NCBI GenBank assembly: GCA_024195265.1
Contig: JAJLRJ010000010.1
Span: 38,769,798 to 38,833,797 of the forward strand
Length of the DNA: 64,000 bases
Reading direction: 5' to 3'
DNA from: Dendrophyllia cribrosa
Taxonomy: Eukaryota > Cnidaria > Anthozoa > Scleractinia > Dendrophylliidae
Shown: piece by piece, positions 8,871-20,100 of the stretch
How the letters are laid out: each line of letters starts with the position of its first letter
How positions within the stretch are numbered: the first letter of the stretch is position 1
Position numbers and translations under genes: made by a program
Notes under the pieces: generated by a model
Databases searched by the model: none
The model's input: only the letters and a program-made list of their open reading frames with translations
What the model was told of the DNA's origin: nothing

Positions 8871-10071
8871 CAGGGCAAAAAACTTCCACTCGTCCACTCG
8901 TCTGAGACGAGTACTTCTTGATCTCGGACAAGTGGATTTCCAAAAGCACTTGTCCGATGGGACGAGTACAATTTACCAGGAGAAATTTGTCTCGTTTTTC
9001 ACTGAGTTCTAAGTTTCCCAAGTATCTCTGGACTTCGTAAACTGACCTGGTTTCCGCGAATTTCCGTTTCTTTTTACTCGTAAACTTACCCGTTTCTGAT
9101 CGTGCAAATTTCTTGAGCACATGTTTGTATTTAGCTTGGTTACTTAGGATAACCAAGATGGCCGCTTGTTCACAGACTCTTTTCTTTGGCTTCGAATTCG
9201 TTCGTCTTTTGTGTTTTGCTAAAAGCTTCAAAATGTACGACAAAGATAGGGTGTTGCGATGGACGAGTGAAGACAACAACATTTCAACATGGCGGCTTTA
9301 TTTTCGCTTAGGCTTACATGTGTTACCGGGAATCCCTCGAGGGATCCCGCGTTACTTAAAGCGTGACTATTCCCTTATTCACGGAGAAAACTCTCCGTGA
9401 CATAGGGAGCACAGTTTCAACACAGGCATTTTGACAATTTGAGGCTAAATTTTACAATTTATAACGCAACGCTCATGTTCGTGTGTTACAAGAATACGTG
9501 TTTCATGCGGATCCTTATTCTTTAATTTGATTTTTAGTCTCGGAGGCACTCTTCTTCACTTTTTCACTTATCTACACCATCTAAAGTTAAAGAATGTTTG
9601 CTCCACATTGTACACCTCAAATAAATAGAATGTTCAATTTCAAGGCTGGTCAAGGCTCAAAAAGTCTGGTCAACTTATATCACCGGAAAGTACAATCTAT
9701 AGACCCTTTTAATAATTACCACGATGCATCATTTTCCGCTAATGACGTCAAACATATTCTTTTGAATTGCAAGAGAATTCAAAAGAATATGTTTGACGTC
9801 ATTAGCGGAAAATGATGCATCGTGGTACTTTTTAAAAGTGTCTATTGCAGATGTCCCCGCAGATAAGCTGCATCCCCAATTTTGAGCAAACATTTTTGGG
9901 CAAATGTGGCTTATACGCCAGTTTTTACGGTACATTGTAAATTTGTTTTACCGCTACATTTTTTTTTAATTTATTCATTTTTTGGACGAGTGAATTTCAC
10001 TTTTGGACAACCAAAATTTGAGTGGCACTTGTCCAATGGACAAGTGGAAAGAAAAAAAGTTTTTTGCCCTG
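8871..10071. mobile_element. ~1.2-kb TIR element (CAGGGCAAAAAACTT ends)
   Basis: The left end, CAGGGCAAAAAACTTCCACT, mirrors the right end, which reads CAGGGCAAAAAACTTTTTTT on the minus strand. Subterminal CACTCGTCCA and CACTTGTCCGATGG motifs occur near both ends (8886, 8950, 9985, 10030). CAGGG termini suggest hAT, but the flanking 8-mers do not match cleanly. The interior holds a 138-codon minus-strand frame (8866-9282) without recognisable motifs, and a nested hairpin at 9700-9845. Confidence 0.6.
9700..9845. mobile_element. Near-perfect hairpin MITE nested in the CAGGG element
   Basis: Arms 9718-9768 and 9776-9826 are perfect 51-bp inverted copies around a 7-base loop (GCAAGAG). The pairing continues imperfectly outward to GAC...GTC ends with TA on each side. 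It would extrude as an almost uninterrupted stem. The absence of mismatches implies recent insertion or gene conversion between the arms. Confidence 0.8.
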
Positions 10072-10072
10072 T

Positions 10073-10411
10073 TATACATTGTAGTCACTACATGTATCTG
10101 AAAATCAGCTCATCCTACAGATTATCCACTAATCTGCCAGTAGTTTAGTGAATTATCTGTAGAGTGCGCACACATCGCATGATTTCCAAGAGCAATGTCA
10201 AGTTGGAGAGAGAACTGCATAAATTGAATAACAGGTTTTATAATTATTATACATTGTAGTCACTATCTGTCTTCTCATTGTCTAAGAGCCTACAGTTAAT
10301 TCTAGAAATCCTTGCCCTACAGACAGATTAGTGAATAATCACTCTACAGATCAGTGAATAATCTGTAGTGTCCACACCATGCATGATTTCCAAGAGCAAT
10401 GTCAAGTTTAC
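10073..10411 (+). repeat. ~170-bp imperfect tandem duplication
   Basis: TTATACATTGTAGTCACTA occurs at 10072 and again near 10247. CATGATTTCCAAGAGCAATG occurs at about 10178 and 10382. The two halves differ by indels and substitutions. The MULE-like foldback inserted just after the second copy. Confidence 0.65.
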
Positions 10412-10423
10412 GGGTGGTGAATT

Positions 10424-11570
10424 GGGTGTGCGGAAAACTCAGACCCGGAAAACTCAGACCTCAGACCTCAGACCCGGCGGAAAACTCAGACCCGGCGGAA
10501 AACTCAGACCCAGCGGAAAACTCAGACCCAGCGGAAAACTCAGACCCCACGAAATTTCAAAACTTAGACCTGGCGGAAAACTCAGACCCAGCGGAAAACT
10601 CAGACCCCTCGAAATTACAAAAGAAATAATCTCCACTCATGATCAATTTTAGTCACCTCGCGTAAAATGTTTTATTGTCACGCAATCACCCCAGGAGATC
10701 GCTTAGAATACAGCGAGATGTTTATCTTGCCCGGTTCATCGCTGTCGATCAAACAGGGAAAAAACTATAAACACGGTTTAAAATAGCAGTCGACACTTCG
10801 ATCACTTTTCACTGAAAAAAATGAAAAAAAAAAACAGAGTCGCGAAAATGTTAGTCAAATTAAGTCAGTTTTGTATACATTCATAGTTCTTTATAGTGCT
10901 ATAGAAGCGCTCAGAGTTGCGTATTTTACGCTTGAGCAAACACCTGAAGAGAGTGCCGCATTCAGGAATCGCAACAAAACACGTTAATTTAGATGAAGAT
11001 TCTGAGGCAGATATTATTTTAGCAGTTCAAAGCATGCAATGTCTCCAACAATCAGTTTTTTAATATTATTTCAAGGTTTCTAGGAAGAAAGTAAAATTTT
11101 ATTCCAGGGAGAATTTGGTCACGTGCTAGGCAACGATGGCAGTACTTACAAGTATGCGACACATGTACATGTAATTCGAGTTATCTAAATCAAGAAAAAA
11201 AGAATACCGTTTCGATGCTTATCGGAGTTTAGTAATGTCTCGCAAGAAAAATGAAAAATGCTAAATATCTCTTGTCGGTTGCTATTTTAACCATGTTTAT
11301 AGTTTTTCCCTGTTTGATCTACAGCGATGAACCGGGCAAGATAAACATCTCGCTGTATTCTAAGCGATCTCCTGGGTTGATTGCGTGACAACAAAACATT
11401 TTACGTGAGGTGACTAAAATTGATCATGAGTGAAGTTTATTTCTTTTGTAATTTCGAGGGGTCTGAGTTTTCCGCCGGGTCTAAGTTTTGAAATTTCGAG
11501 GGGTCTGAGTTTTCCGCCGGGTCTGAGGTCTGAGGTCTGAGTTTTCCGGGTCTGAGTTTTCCGCACACCC
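10424..11570. mobile_element. Mutator-like foldback element, 1147 bp, 10-bp TSD
   Basis: A perfect TSD, GTGGTGAATT, flanks the element (10414-10423 and 11571-11580). The termini GGGTGTGCGGAAAACTCAGA are inverted copies, and the TIRs reach about 370 bp on the left (10424-10789) and 290 bp on the right (11280-11570). Long TIRs with 9-11-bp TSDs are the hallmark of the Mutator (MULE) superfamily. The centre (10790-11279) has no transposase frame, so this is non-autonomous. The arms differ mainly in the copy number of the ~18-bp repeat next to each end. Confidence 0.85.
10431..10615 (+). repeat. Subterminal ~18-bp tandem repeat of the MULE-like element
   Basis: About nine units of CGGAAAACTCAGACCCGG-type sequence, with one divergent spacer (ACGAAATTTCAAAACTTAG). 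The right arm (11455-11565) carries the same units inverted but fewer of them, so the repeat number changed independently in the two TIRs. Repeated subterminal motifs often serve as transposase-binding sites. Confidence 0.8.
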
Positions 11571-11580
11571 GTGGTGAATT

Positions 11581-12008
11581 CTATTCTTGTTCGAATTAAT
11601 AAACTGTGTTCCATGTGACAGTGCATTTGTTGTAATTTTCTTTAAAACAATGAACAATAAAACAATTATAAGATTCAATCTTTGTGATATCTGGAATAAT
11701 CAAGGTCTCGGTAATTGTTATCAGCCTCAGACTTTGGCTTTGGCTGGTAACACTACGTCTTACCTTAACCTTCATTATAATTTATTCTGGATATCGCAAA
11801 AACCTCATGCAATGATTGCTTGTAATTAGTTGATTATTAAACAAGGCAACTTAATAACATTTTCATTTTTTTTTATTCCTTAAGGATGAACAGGGAATAG
11901 TAAAAGTTGTATTTTTATAACAATTCCAGGTCATTCTATCTTTTTAGAAAATTCGCTGTAAGTGATGTGGCAGGAAGTTGATAGTAACATTTTAATTTCA
12001 TTTACTAG
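11581..12008. other. Intergenic or intronic sequence upstream of the candidate exons
   Basis: AT-rich. TTCTATCTTTTTAG ending at 11948, followed by ten bases and GTAAGTGATG, has the form of a 10-nt micro-exon but cannot be confirmed. Earlier exons of the gene that ends at 13708 are not identified. Confidence 0.3.
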
Positions 12009-13708
12009 AAATGGAAGCACAGTGGCTTGATCAGAACACACTGGCAAATGGAGAACCTGTTGATGAAAACAGCTAACATTGTCAAAGTATGTCACTTGAT
12101 TTAACAATACCCAACCAAGGCTGAAGAGGTCCGCATGGACGAAACTAGTAAAGTTTTTTTCAGATTTTTGTTAATAAGTTTTAATTTTGACAGCGTCGAA
12201 AGAATAGTTATTCACAATGAAATTAATGAACTCTTTCTTAGCCTTGGCTAACTATTTGTGCAATTTTCCAACCAAGGCTAGCTTTGTTCTTAGAGTTATC
12301 ATAGGGAGCCCAAAGGGCAACAACTCAGTCGCTGAAAATAAAAGAGTTGCATATGGCCCCCCTGGGCACTGCCAAAGCACAGCCATAATAAGCCCTGCCC
12401 AACCCATCTTTCTGAATCTTGTAGTACATTAATAACAGGACTATATAATTTAAGCTAGTCTATCATAAACAAATCTTTTTGAAACTCCAAACCTTAATAT
12501 CAGGCTTATGTGATACATTCTAGATCTGCAGGTGTACTAATTAATTGATAATGACTGCTGTCAGACAGTTTGCTAATTTAAACATAGTGCATGTATAAAA
12601 TCTTTCACAGTTCCTCTAATTTTTACCTTATTCTTTTTCTGGTGAAGTAGGGACATGTCTTCACACCTCATAAATCGTATTTTTTTATTCCAACAGCTTT
12701 TCGAGAATGAGCCTATCCTGCAAACAACAATATTCTTTTTGTACTCCAATGGCATTTTTCCATGTAAGTCAAGATTATTTAGTACTTGTACATATTTTTA
12801 TGTCAAGATTACCCTTTGATCCCTACATACATGTACAACATGGCATTATATCCCCCTTAAAATATTGTTAGACAGTGTACATTTTGTCCACGAGATTACG
12901 GAAGCAACCAACCAACATACAAACAAAAAATCAAAGTCTGCATGTGCATGATCTATGTTATTTCAAGATAAAAAGATAAGTTGTCATGGAAGCGTCATGC
13001 TACTAAGCCCAAACCTATGTTACACTTCCAGTCAAAAATTCAGTCTGCGATGGCTGTTTCTTTTTTGTTTTGCCATTGTCCAACGACAGACAGCAGCACT
13101 TAAAAGAGCCTTTTGAAAGAAGCTTAAAGATTGCCTGCTAAATAATGTGGAGATAATTCATCCCAATTTGGAGCAATGCCATAAATCAAAAGCATTTTAT
13201 GCCAAGCATCAGCTTAGTTGGTAATAGAATTACCAAGTAATAGAATTGGACAGCATTCTGTAGCAAGTTAAAAAGTAGCTTTACTGAAGCAAATCTTCAA
13301 GTACCATGATAATTCCCCAACCCTTCTAATATACAGATCCTAAAGCAACTGGCACTCTCACAACCAGACGATGTGGACCGCTGCTTCACATTTTCTCGAG
13401 TTGCAATCCATTTCCATTCTGGCCATCTGCACTTGTAAAGACACTAAGTTATAGTTTTAGTGCAATAGTGGAGTAATATTGTTAACAAAACTTGTCCATA
13501 TTTTTAGGTTTCTGTCAATACAAATATGGTTTTGGCTTGTCAAAGTGATACTAAAATATGTGACATTGCCCCTTTAAGACACTACAGTCAAAATAGCCAC
13601 TGGTGTTTTAAGCTAGACTGAAGAAACTGAACCTGTTTCTTACTATTTCAGAGCATGTTTACACCAACGGAGGAGGAATTCATTGTGAGACTGACTACAG
13701 ATGACTAG
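12009..13708 (+). CDS. Candidate cellular gene 3' end, four spliced exons, unidentified product
   Basis: Four segments have matching splice signals and compatible phases. Exon A, 12009-12086, follows TTTCATTTACTAG and ends AAA|GTATGT. Exon B, 12697-12763, follows TTTTTATTCCAACAG and ends CCAT|GTAAGT. Exon C, 13337-13434, follows AATATACAG and ends at GTAAAG. Exon D, from 13652, follows CTGTTTCTTACTATTTCAG, stops at TAG 13706-13708, and has AATAAA at 13817. Joined in phase they give a 99-residue C-terminus with WQMENLLMKTANIVK, LFENEPILQTTIFFLYSNG and SMFTPTEEEFIVRLTTDD. Introns would be 610, 573 and 217 bp. I do not recognise the protein. Exons B-D each have a second open frame, so the reading frame is less certain than the splice chain. 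The 5' exons would lie upstream, possibly beyond the transposons. Confidence 0.45.
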
Positions 13709-13816
13709 GTCGCAGTGACAGTACAACTGGAAGCTACTTTTAAGGACCTGTTAGCATTGTAATATTGCGTTGTAATGTTATGTAATATTGAAAGTATGGT
13801 ACCATAGAATTCTGAA

Positions 13817-13822
13817 AATAAA
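13817..13822 (+). other. Polyadenylation signal AATAAA
   Basis: Canonical AATAAA 109 bp after the candidate stop codon at 13708, on the same strand as the four candidate exons. Single hexamers occur by chance in AT-rich DNA, so its weight comes from position. Confidence 0.4.
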
Positions 13823-13847
13823 GCCTCTTCTAAACATATGTTAATTT

Positions 13848-14154
13848 TGAAACTTCCATTGCAACGCACCTTACTGTGACCACCAAACAAACCCTTTTAC
13901 AAGTTTCCACGATATCATTCTCATAATCATTTTCGTAACTACGGATACGTGTGAAGCAATAAAGTGAATAAAATCTTTGTATTTTGTAACTATTTTTGCA
14001 CTACTGTGATAAACATGAAGCGACAAGATACCATTCCATCGTTCTCAACTTTGCGAGGATGTGTGCCCGTCAATTTAATTTCCGCTCTCTGATTGGCTAA
14101 CTTGTTTGTTGGGTGGTCATGGTAAGGCGCGTCGCTCTGTAAATGTCAATTTTC
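13848..14154. repeat. Imperfect inverted repeat, ~45-bp arms, ~210-bp spacer
   Basis: The segment 13848-13892 (CACCTTACTGTGACCACC core) is inverted at 14104-14154 (GGTGGTCATGGTAAGG core). As a result the minus frame at 13890 and the plus frame at 14106 translate to similar starts (FGGHSKVR / LGGHGKAR). Those peptides are mirror products of the repeat. The plus-strand frame 14106-14483 has no other support. Confidence 0.6.
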
Positions 14155-15312
14155 TACCTGCTGGAAGTGGCGATATTAACGAAAGTAACAGCCACCCTAA
14201 AATAGCTGCTACTCGAAAGTTGCAGCCTCTTATGGCTGTTTTTTCCAAAAGAAAGGAACAGGGCATTAATTTCAGAATTCTACTGTTAAAAATAAGGAAA
14301 CCTATAGTCTTAAAATATTTTATTTTAATTTTTGTGTCTACCCTGGGAACCCGGGAGACGCTATGCTATAACCTCATTCCACTATACACTTCATGTAAGA
14401 TTAGTTTTAAGGTTGCTTGTAAGGTTTCTCTGATTGGTTTACACGCATCGTACTATATGAAGTACATAACGAATGTCGAATAAGTGACGTTAGTGCTATA
14501 TCATGAATGTCAATTATTTATTGACTACGCTCGAACATGCCTCGTGAAATTAAGGAACAATTATTTGTATGCTTGATGTCGTGAAGGAATATTATTAATT
14601 TGTCACGCAATTCTCTTCGTTAAAAAGAGTGAAAATGTCAAGAAAAACTGCATTTAAATGAAATGCTCGATCTCTTTACTGCCGAGGAGTTAGTCAAAGC
14701 TATATGCAAGAAGTAATAATTTACGTCTGAGGAAACTTTCTGTGGTAATTTAATGACAATTTGCGAGACCTATGGAATGTTTTGACCGCTTATATTTCAA
14801 ACATGAAAAAACGTGTTTAAAATGTTTCAGCGATTTATTCAAAATCGAACAGTTTAATTTGTTTGAAATTTTCCCATTTAGTGTGCTACACTGTGTAGAT
14901 TATAGTGCATTTATTTGCTTATCGCGGGTACCCCAAAATTGAAAGATAATTAGTAAAAACTGTTTCTTTTTTGCCATGTTTGTTGACCATTGCTATGGAA
15001 ACACTGATTAGCATAAAAGAGCATCATACAAAACTTTCATCCAAGCCCAACATCTGGTATCAAATTCAGATTCATTGAACTAAAGTAAGATTATGTATAA
15101 GAGCATTCAAAAAGGCAAGTGTGACTCCAAAAAACTACTTGGAGCCACCTTAAAGGAAACTCTGTTGAAGGGGCGTGCCTCAGAACAGCCCATTTTCACG
15201 ATGACGTTATTTTGCTACAACTTCCAGAGTTGATTTCGTTTTTCCTTTCCTATTAGAATTTTGTAATCCCACTGAGGTTTAAATAACAATAGCCATTGTT
15301 TGGAAAACAAGA
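14155..15312. other. No recognised gene
   Basis: AT-rich sequence with short frames. There are no convincing splice-bounded exons, repeats or RNA genes. Confidence 0.45.
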
Positions 15313-16056
15313 CACTGGCTGCGGTCACATCTACGACGTAACTAAAGTTTAACTTAAGTTAGTCTCAAGTTATCTGACGTCATACCTAACTGTAGTTAGT
15401 GCTTTCGGTCGACTTTGCGGTCACACCACGCAGTTAACTTCCGTGAAATGTCAACATGGTTGACCGACGTAAAGAGTGTCTAGTTTTTCTTCTTATTTAT
15501 TTTTTTTCGTGCGGCAAACCGTCGCGGAGAAAAATGATAAATAACCTAGCTGAGAATTTTAACGGATGCTCGACGCCGGGTACACGTGTTGCTACCTTGT
15601 TGTATTTAAATTTTTTGTTTGTTGTTTTTGGTTTCCCCCTCACTTCACGCTTGGTTTTTATTTTGCATATTTATATATGCTCATCTCGCACGTGCGAAAA
15701 GGATTGTCACATGGGCCTGGTCGCACTACAATCAAAATCAAAAATCCGCCCGTGCAAAAATCGAGGAAAACAAAAGAAACCTCTCCGGTGGTACACGCTT
15801 TTTGTGGAATGTTTTTGTTTTTATGTCATTTTGCACGGGCTAATTTTTGTTTTTGACTGTAGTGCGACCAGGCCCTAACCCATGAACCCTGCTTGGGTAT
15901 AACTATAGTTAGTCTGTATTGTTTTGGATCACCGAGGCGTAAATTTTCTAACTATAGTTAGAGCGAACAGAGAAGCGGTCACATGACCGAAATAGCTAAC
16001 TATAGTTATCCCCGTCTTAACTATAGTTAGTAGCGCAGATGTGACTGCAGCCACTG
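15313..16056. mobile_element. TIR transposon with AACTATAGTT palindrome cluster
   Basis: The left end CACTGGCTGCGGTCACATCT matches the right end read inversely, CAGTGGCTGCAGTCACATCT. The right arm holds four copies of the perfect palindrome AACTATAGTT (15901, 15950, 15998, 16019), while the left arm has degenerate forms (AACTAAAGTT, AACTTAAGTT). A 140-codon frame at 15456-15878 begins MVDRRKECLVFLL but runs through a nested MITE, so it is at best a degraded N-terminus. The TSD is unclear. Confidence 0.65.
15713..15875. mobile_element. 163-bp PIF/Harbinger-like MITE nested in the above
   Basis: Termini GGGCCTGGTCGCACTACA and its perfect inverse bound 163 bp. The pairing extends inward imperfectly (CCCGTGCAAAA / TTTTGCACGGG). 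GGGCCTG-type termini resemble PIF/Harbinger families, but a 3-bp TWA TSD is not evident (CAT on the left, TAA on the right), so the superfamily is tentative. Confidence 0.65.
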
Positions 16057-16905
16057 AAGGATTCTATTAGTTGTAGTTAAATGACGCCATCTTAAAATGG
16101 CCTATTGCAGCAAACGCCGACAAGTCGCCAGTCTTCACTGCAAATAATTTGCGTTAATTAAGTTAACACAGAACTACTCAGTAGCCACGCACCTCTTCAG
16201 AACCTCTAATTTCATTGGACCTGGTTATCACGCACTTGTATTGTTTTTAGGTCTAGGGTCCATTGTTCTGTTGTTTGTTCTATTGTTTTCTTAGCCAATC
16301 TTGTGAGGCGTTCCGAGAGGTGCGTACCGCCTCGAACTACTCATGAGCTGTTAATAACCTGATTTTTTAAGTCACATGCACGTATCAATGTACCTGGGAA
16401 GTGATGGAAACGTTTCATTTCGCAGTTTTTATAGTTTCCCTACAGCTGGTCCCTCCCATTACGAAAAAGAAACTTATTTTTACAGTATATGTAGGAATCG
16501 TTAGCTCTCGTAACTTTAAACTGTCTTTCATAAACCACAAATGAAGCTAATACAGAATCTCCGTTGACAAAAACAAATCAAGCTGTTTGTTGTAAGGTGT
16601 TTATCATGCTTTGTTCCAGGTCAGGATCCCCTAGGTACCCATGGAAAGAAAAACAGCCTAACCTGCGATCAGTCAGGTCAAAATGGTTAGGCCTCCATAA
16701 TTACTATGTTGGTGGTGAATAAACCAAACGCAACAAATGCAGTTTCATAAAATTTCATGCTACTGGATGTAACTAATTTTCCAGGCAACCTACGCGCATA
16801 AACGTTTACCCGTTTTCTGCACAATAACACACCTAGACATTTTCCAGCCCGTTTTCCTGCGTTCCGTCCAACGAAATAAAAGCGTTATCTGTAACTACAC
16901 TAAAA
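16057..16905. other. No recognised gene
   Basis: Single-copy-looking sequence between a transposon and the satellite. No supported exon, RNA gene or repeat. Confidence 0.45.
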
Positions 16906-17040
16906 ATGAATAAATTAAACCCTGGAATGGTGGAGGAAAGTCCCTTAACCATCCCATCCCCCTCGTCCTCAAGCTGCCGGATAAGGGCGGAAGAAAGTCC
17001 CTTTCCCCTGCCTTACGGCTGCGGGAGAAATAGGTGGGAA
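16906..17040 (+). repeat. Degenerate precursor copies of the 57-bp satellite
   Basis: ATGAATAAATTAAACCCTGG at 16906 is followed by TGGAGGAAAGTCCCTTAACC and then GGAAGAAAGTCCCTTTCCCC. This is the same order as the array start at 17199 (ATGAATAAATTAAACCCGGA then GGAGGAAAGTCCC). These are diverged single units with an in-frame TAA and with indels. They look like the single-copy ancestor, duplicated together with its leader. Confidence 0.8.
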
Positions 17041-17198
17041 TGGATGAAAGCATGGGTACAAATTTTCCTGCCTTCCGTCTAAAGGAATACCAGGGTTATC
17101 TTTAACTCCACAAAAATCAATAAATTACAAATGAAAGCATGGGTGGGAATCTGACCAACCAAACTTAAAATAAGCACGATCACACAGGAACATGAAAT

Positions 17199-20100
17199 AT
17201 GAATAAATTAAACCCGGAGGGCAGGAGGAAAGTCCCTTTCCCCTACCGTCCCCCTCCCCCTACGGCTGCGGAAGAGGGCAGGAGGAAAGTCCCTTTCCCC
17301 TACCGTCCCCCTCCCCCTACGGCTGCGCAAGAGGGCAGGAGGAAAGTCCCTTTCCCCTACCGTCCCCCTCCCCCTACGGCTGCGCAAGAGGGCAGGAGGA
17401 AAGTCCCTTTCCCCTACCGTCCCCCTCCCCCTACGGCTGCGCAAGAGGGCAGGAGGAAAGTCCCTTTCCCCTACCGTCCCCCTCCCCCTACGGCTGCGCA
17501 AGAGGGCAGGAGGAAAGTCCCTTTCCCCTACCGTCCCCCTCCCCCTACGGCTGCGCAAGAGGGCAGGAGGAAAGTCCCTTTCCCCTACCGTCCCCCTCCC
17601 CCTACGGCTGCGCAAGAGGGCAGGAGGAAAGTCCCTTTCCCCTACCGTCCCCCTCCCCCTACGGCTGCGCAAGAGGGCAGGAGGAAAGTCCCTTTCCCCT
17701 ACCGTCCCCCTCCCCCTACGGCTGCGCAAGAGGGCAGGAGGAAAGTCCCTTTCCCCTACCGTCCCCCTCCCCCTACGGCTGCGCAAGAGGGCAGGAGGAA
17801 AGTCCCTTTCCCCTACCGTCCCCCTCCCCCTACGGCTGCGCAAGAGGGCAGGAGGAAAGTCCCTTTCCCCTACCGTCCCCCTCCCCCTACGGCTGCGCAA
17901 GAGGGCAGGAGGAAAGTCCCTTTCCCCTACCGTCCCCCTCCCCCTACGGCTGCGCAAGAGGGCAGGAGGAAAGTCCCTTTCCCCTACCGTCCCCCTCCCC
18001 CTACGGCTGCGCAAGAGGGCAGGAGGAAAGTCCCTTTCCCCTACCGTCCCCCTCCCCCTACGGCTGCGCAAGAGGGCAGGAGGAAAGTCCCTTTCCCCTA
18101 CCGTCCCCCTCCCCCTACGGCTGCGCAAGAGGGCAGGAGGAAAGTCCCTTTCCCCTACCGTCCCCCTCCCCCTACGGCTGCGCAAGAGGGCAGGAGGAAA
18201 GTCCCTTTCCCCTACCGTCCCCCTCCCCCTACGGCTGCGCAAGAGGGCAGGAGGAAAGTCCCTTTCCCCTACCGTCCCCCTCCCCCTACGGCTGCGCAAG
18301 AGGGCAGGAGGAAAGTCCCTTTCCCCTACCGTCCCCCTCCCCCTACGGCTGCGCAAGAGGGCAGGAGGAAAGTCCCTTTCCCCTACCGTCCCCCTCCCCC
18401 TACGGCTGCGCAAGAGGGCAGGAGGAAAGTCCCTTTCCCCTACCGTCCCCCTCCCCCTACGGCTGCGCAAGAGGGCAGGAGGAAAGTCCCTTTCCCCTAC
18501 CGTCCCCCTCCCCCTACGGCTGCGCAAGAGGGCAGGAGGAAAGTCCCTTTCCCCTACCGTCCCCCTCCCCCTACGGCTGCGCAAGAGGGCAGGAGGAAAG
18601 TCCCTTTCCCCTACCGTCCCCCTCCCCCTACGGCTGCGCAAGAGGGCAGGAGGAAAGTCCCTTTCCCCTACCGTCCCCCTCCCCCTACGGCTGCGCAAGA
18701 GGGCAGGAGGAAAGTCCCTTTCCCCTACCGTCCCCCTCCCCCTACGGCTGCGCAAGAGGGCAGGAGGAAAGTCCCTTTCCCCTACCGTCCCCCTCCCCCT
18801 ACGGCTGCGCAAGAGGGCAGGAGGAAAGTCCCTTTCCCCTACCGTCCCCCTCCCCCTACGGCTGCGCAAGAGGGCAGGAGGAAAGTCCCTTTCCCCTACC
18901 GTCCCCCTCCCCCTACGGCTGCGCAAGAGGGCAGGAGGAAAGTCCCTTTCCCCTACCGTCCCCCTCCCCCTACGGCTGCGCAAGAGGGCAGGAGGAAAGT
19001 CCCTTTCCCCTACCGTCCCCCTCCCCCTACGGCTGCGCAAGAGGGCAGGAGGAAAGTCCCTTTCCCCTACCGTCCCCCTCCCCCTACGGCTGCGCAAGAG
19101 GGCAGGAGGAAAGTCCCTTTCCCCTACCGTCCCCCTCCCCCTACGGCTGCGCAAGAGGGCAGGAGGAAAGTCCCTTTCCCCTACCGTCCCCCTCCCCCTA
19201 CGGCTGCGCAAGAGGGCAGGAGGAAAGTCCCTTTCCCCTACCGTCCCCCTCCCCCTACGGCTGCGCAAGAGGGCAGGAGGAAAGTCCCTTTCCCCTACCG
19301 TCCCCCTCCCCCTACGGCTGCGCAAGAGGGCAGGAGGAAAGTCCCTTTCCCCTACCGTCCCCCTCCCCCTACGGCTGCGCAAGAGGGCAGGAGGAAAGTC
19401 CCTTTCCCCTACCGTCCCCCTCCCCCTACGGCTGCGCAAGAGGGCAGGAGGAAAGTCCCTTTCCCCTACCGTCCCCCTCCCCCTACGGCTGCGCAAGAGG
19501 GCAGGAGGAAAGTCCCTTTCCCCTACCGTCCCCCTCCCCCTACGGCTGCGCAAGAGGGCAGGAGGAAAGTCCCTTTCCCCTACCGTCCCCCTCCCCCTAC
19601 GGCTGCGCAAGAGGGCAGGAGGAAAGTCCCTTTCCCCTACCGTCCCCCTCCCCCTACGGCTGCGCAAGAGGGCAGGAGGAAAGTCCCTTTCCCCTACCGT
19701 CCCCCTCCCCCTACGGCTGCGCAAGAGGGCAGGAGGAAAGTCCCTTTCCCCTACCGTCCCCCTCCCCCTACGGCTGCGCAAGAGGGCAGGAGGAAAGTCC
19801 CTTTCCCCTACCGTCCCCCTCCCCCTACGGCTGCGCAAGAGGGCAGGAGGAAAGTCCCTTTCCCCTACCGTCCCCCTCCCCCTACGGCTGCGCAAGAGGG
19901 CAGGAGGAAAGTCCCTTTCCCCTACCGTCCCCCTCCCCCTACGGCTGCGCAAGAGGGCAGGAGGAAAGTCCCTTTCCCCTACCGTCCCCCTCCCCCTACG
20001 GCTGCGCAAGAGGGCAGGAGGAAAGTCCCTTTCCCCTACCGTCCCCCTCCCCCTACGGCTGCGCAAGAGGGCAGGAGGAAAGTCCCTTTCCCCTACCGTC

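Noticed and set aside
10368..10652. ORFs with GGKLRPSGKLRP or AENSDPAENSDP repeats
   Set aside because: They read through the subterminal 18-bp repeats of the MULE-like element; three frames give equally repetitive peptides.
11939..11964. 10-nt micro-exon between TTCTATCTTTTTAG and GTAAGTGATG
   Set aside because: Such acceptor-donor pairs occur by chance in AT-rich introns, and no reading-frame evidence ties it to exon A.
13705..14483. Divergent gene pair with similar N-termini (FGGHSKVR / LGGHGKAR)
   Set aside because: The similarity is explained by an inverted repeat shared by the two strands, and neither frame has further support.
15456..15878. 140-codon ORF starting MVDRRKECLVFLL as an intact transposase
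   Set aside because: It runs through a nested MITE (15713-15875), is hydrophobic and low-complexity after residue 50, and lacks catalytic motifs. At most its first ~40 residues are element-derived.
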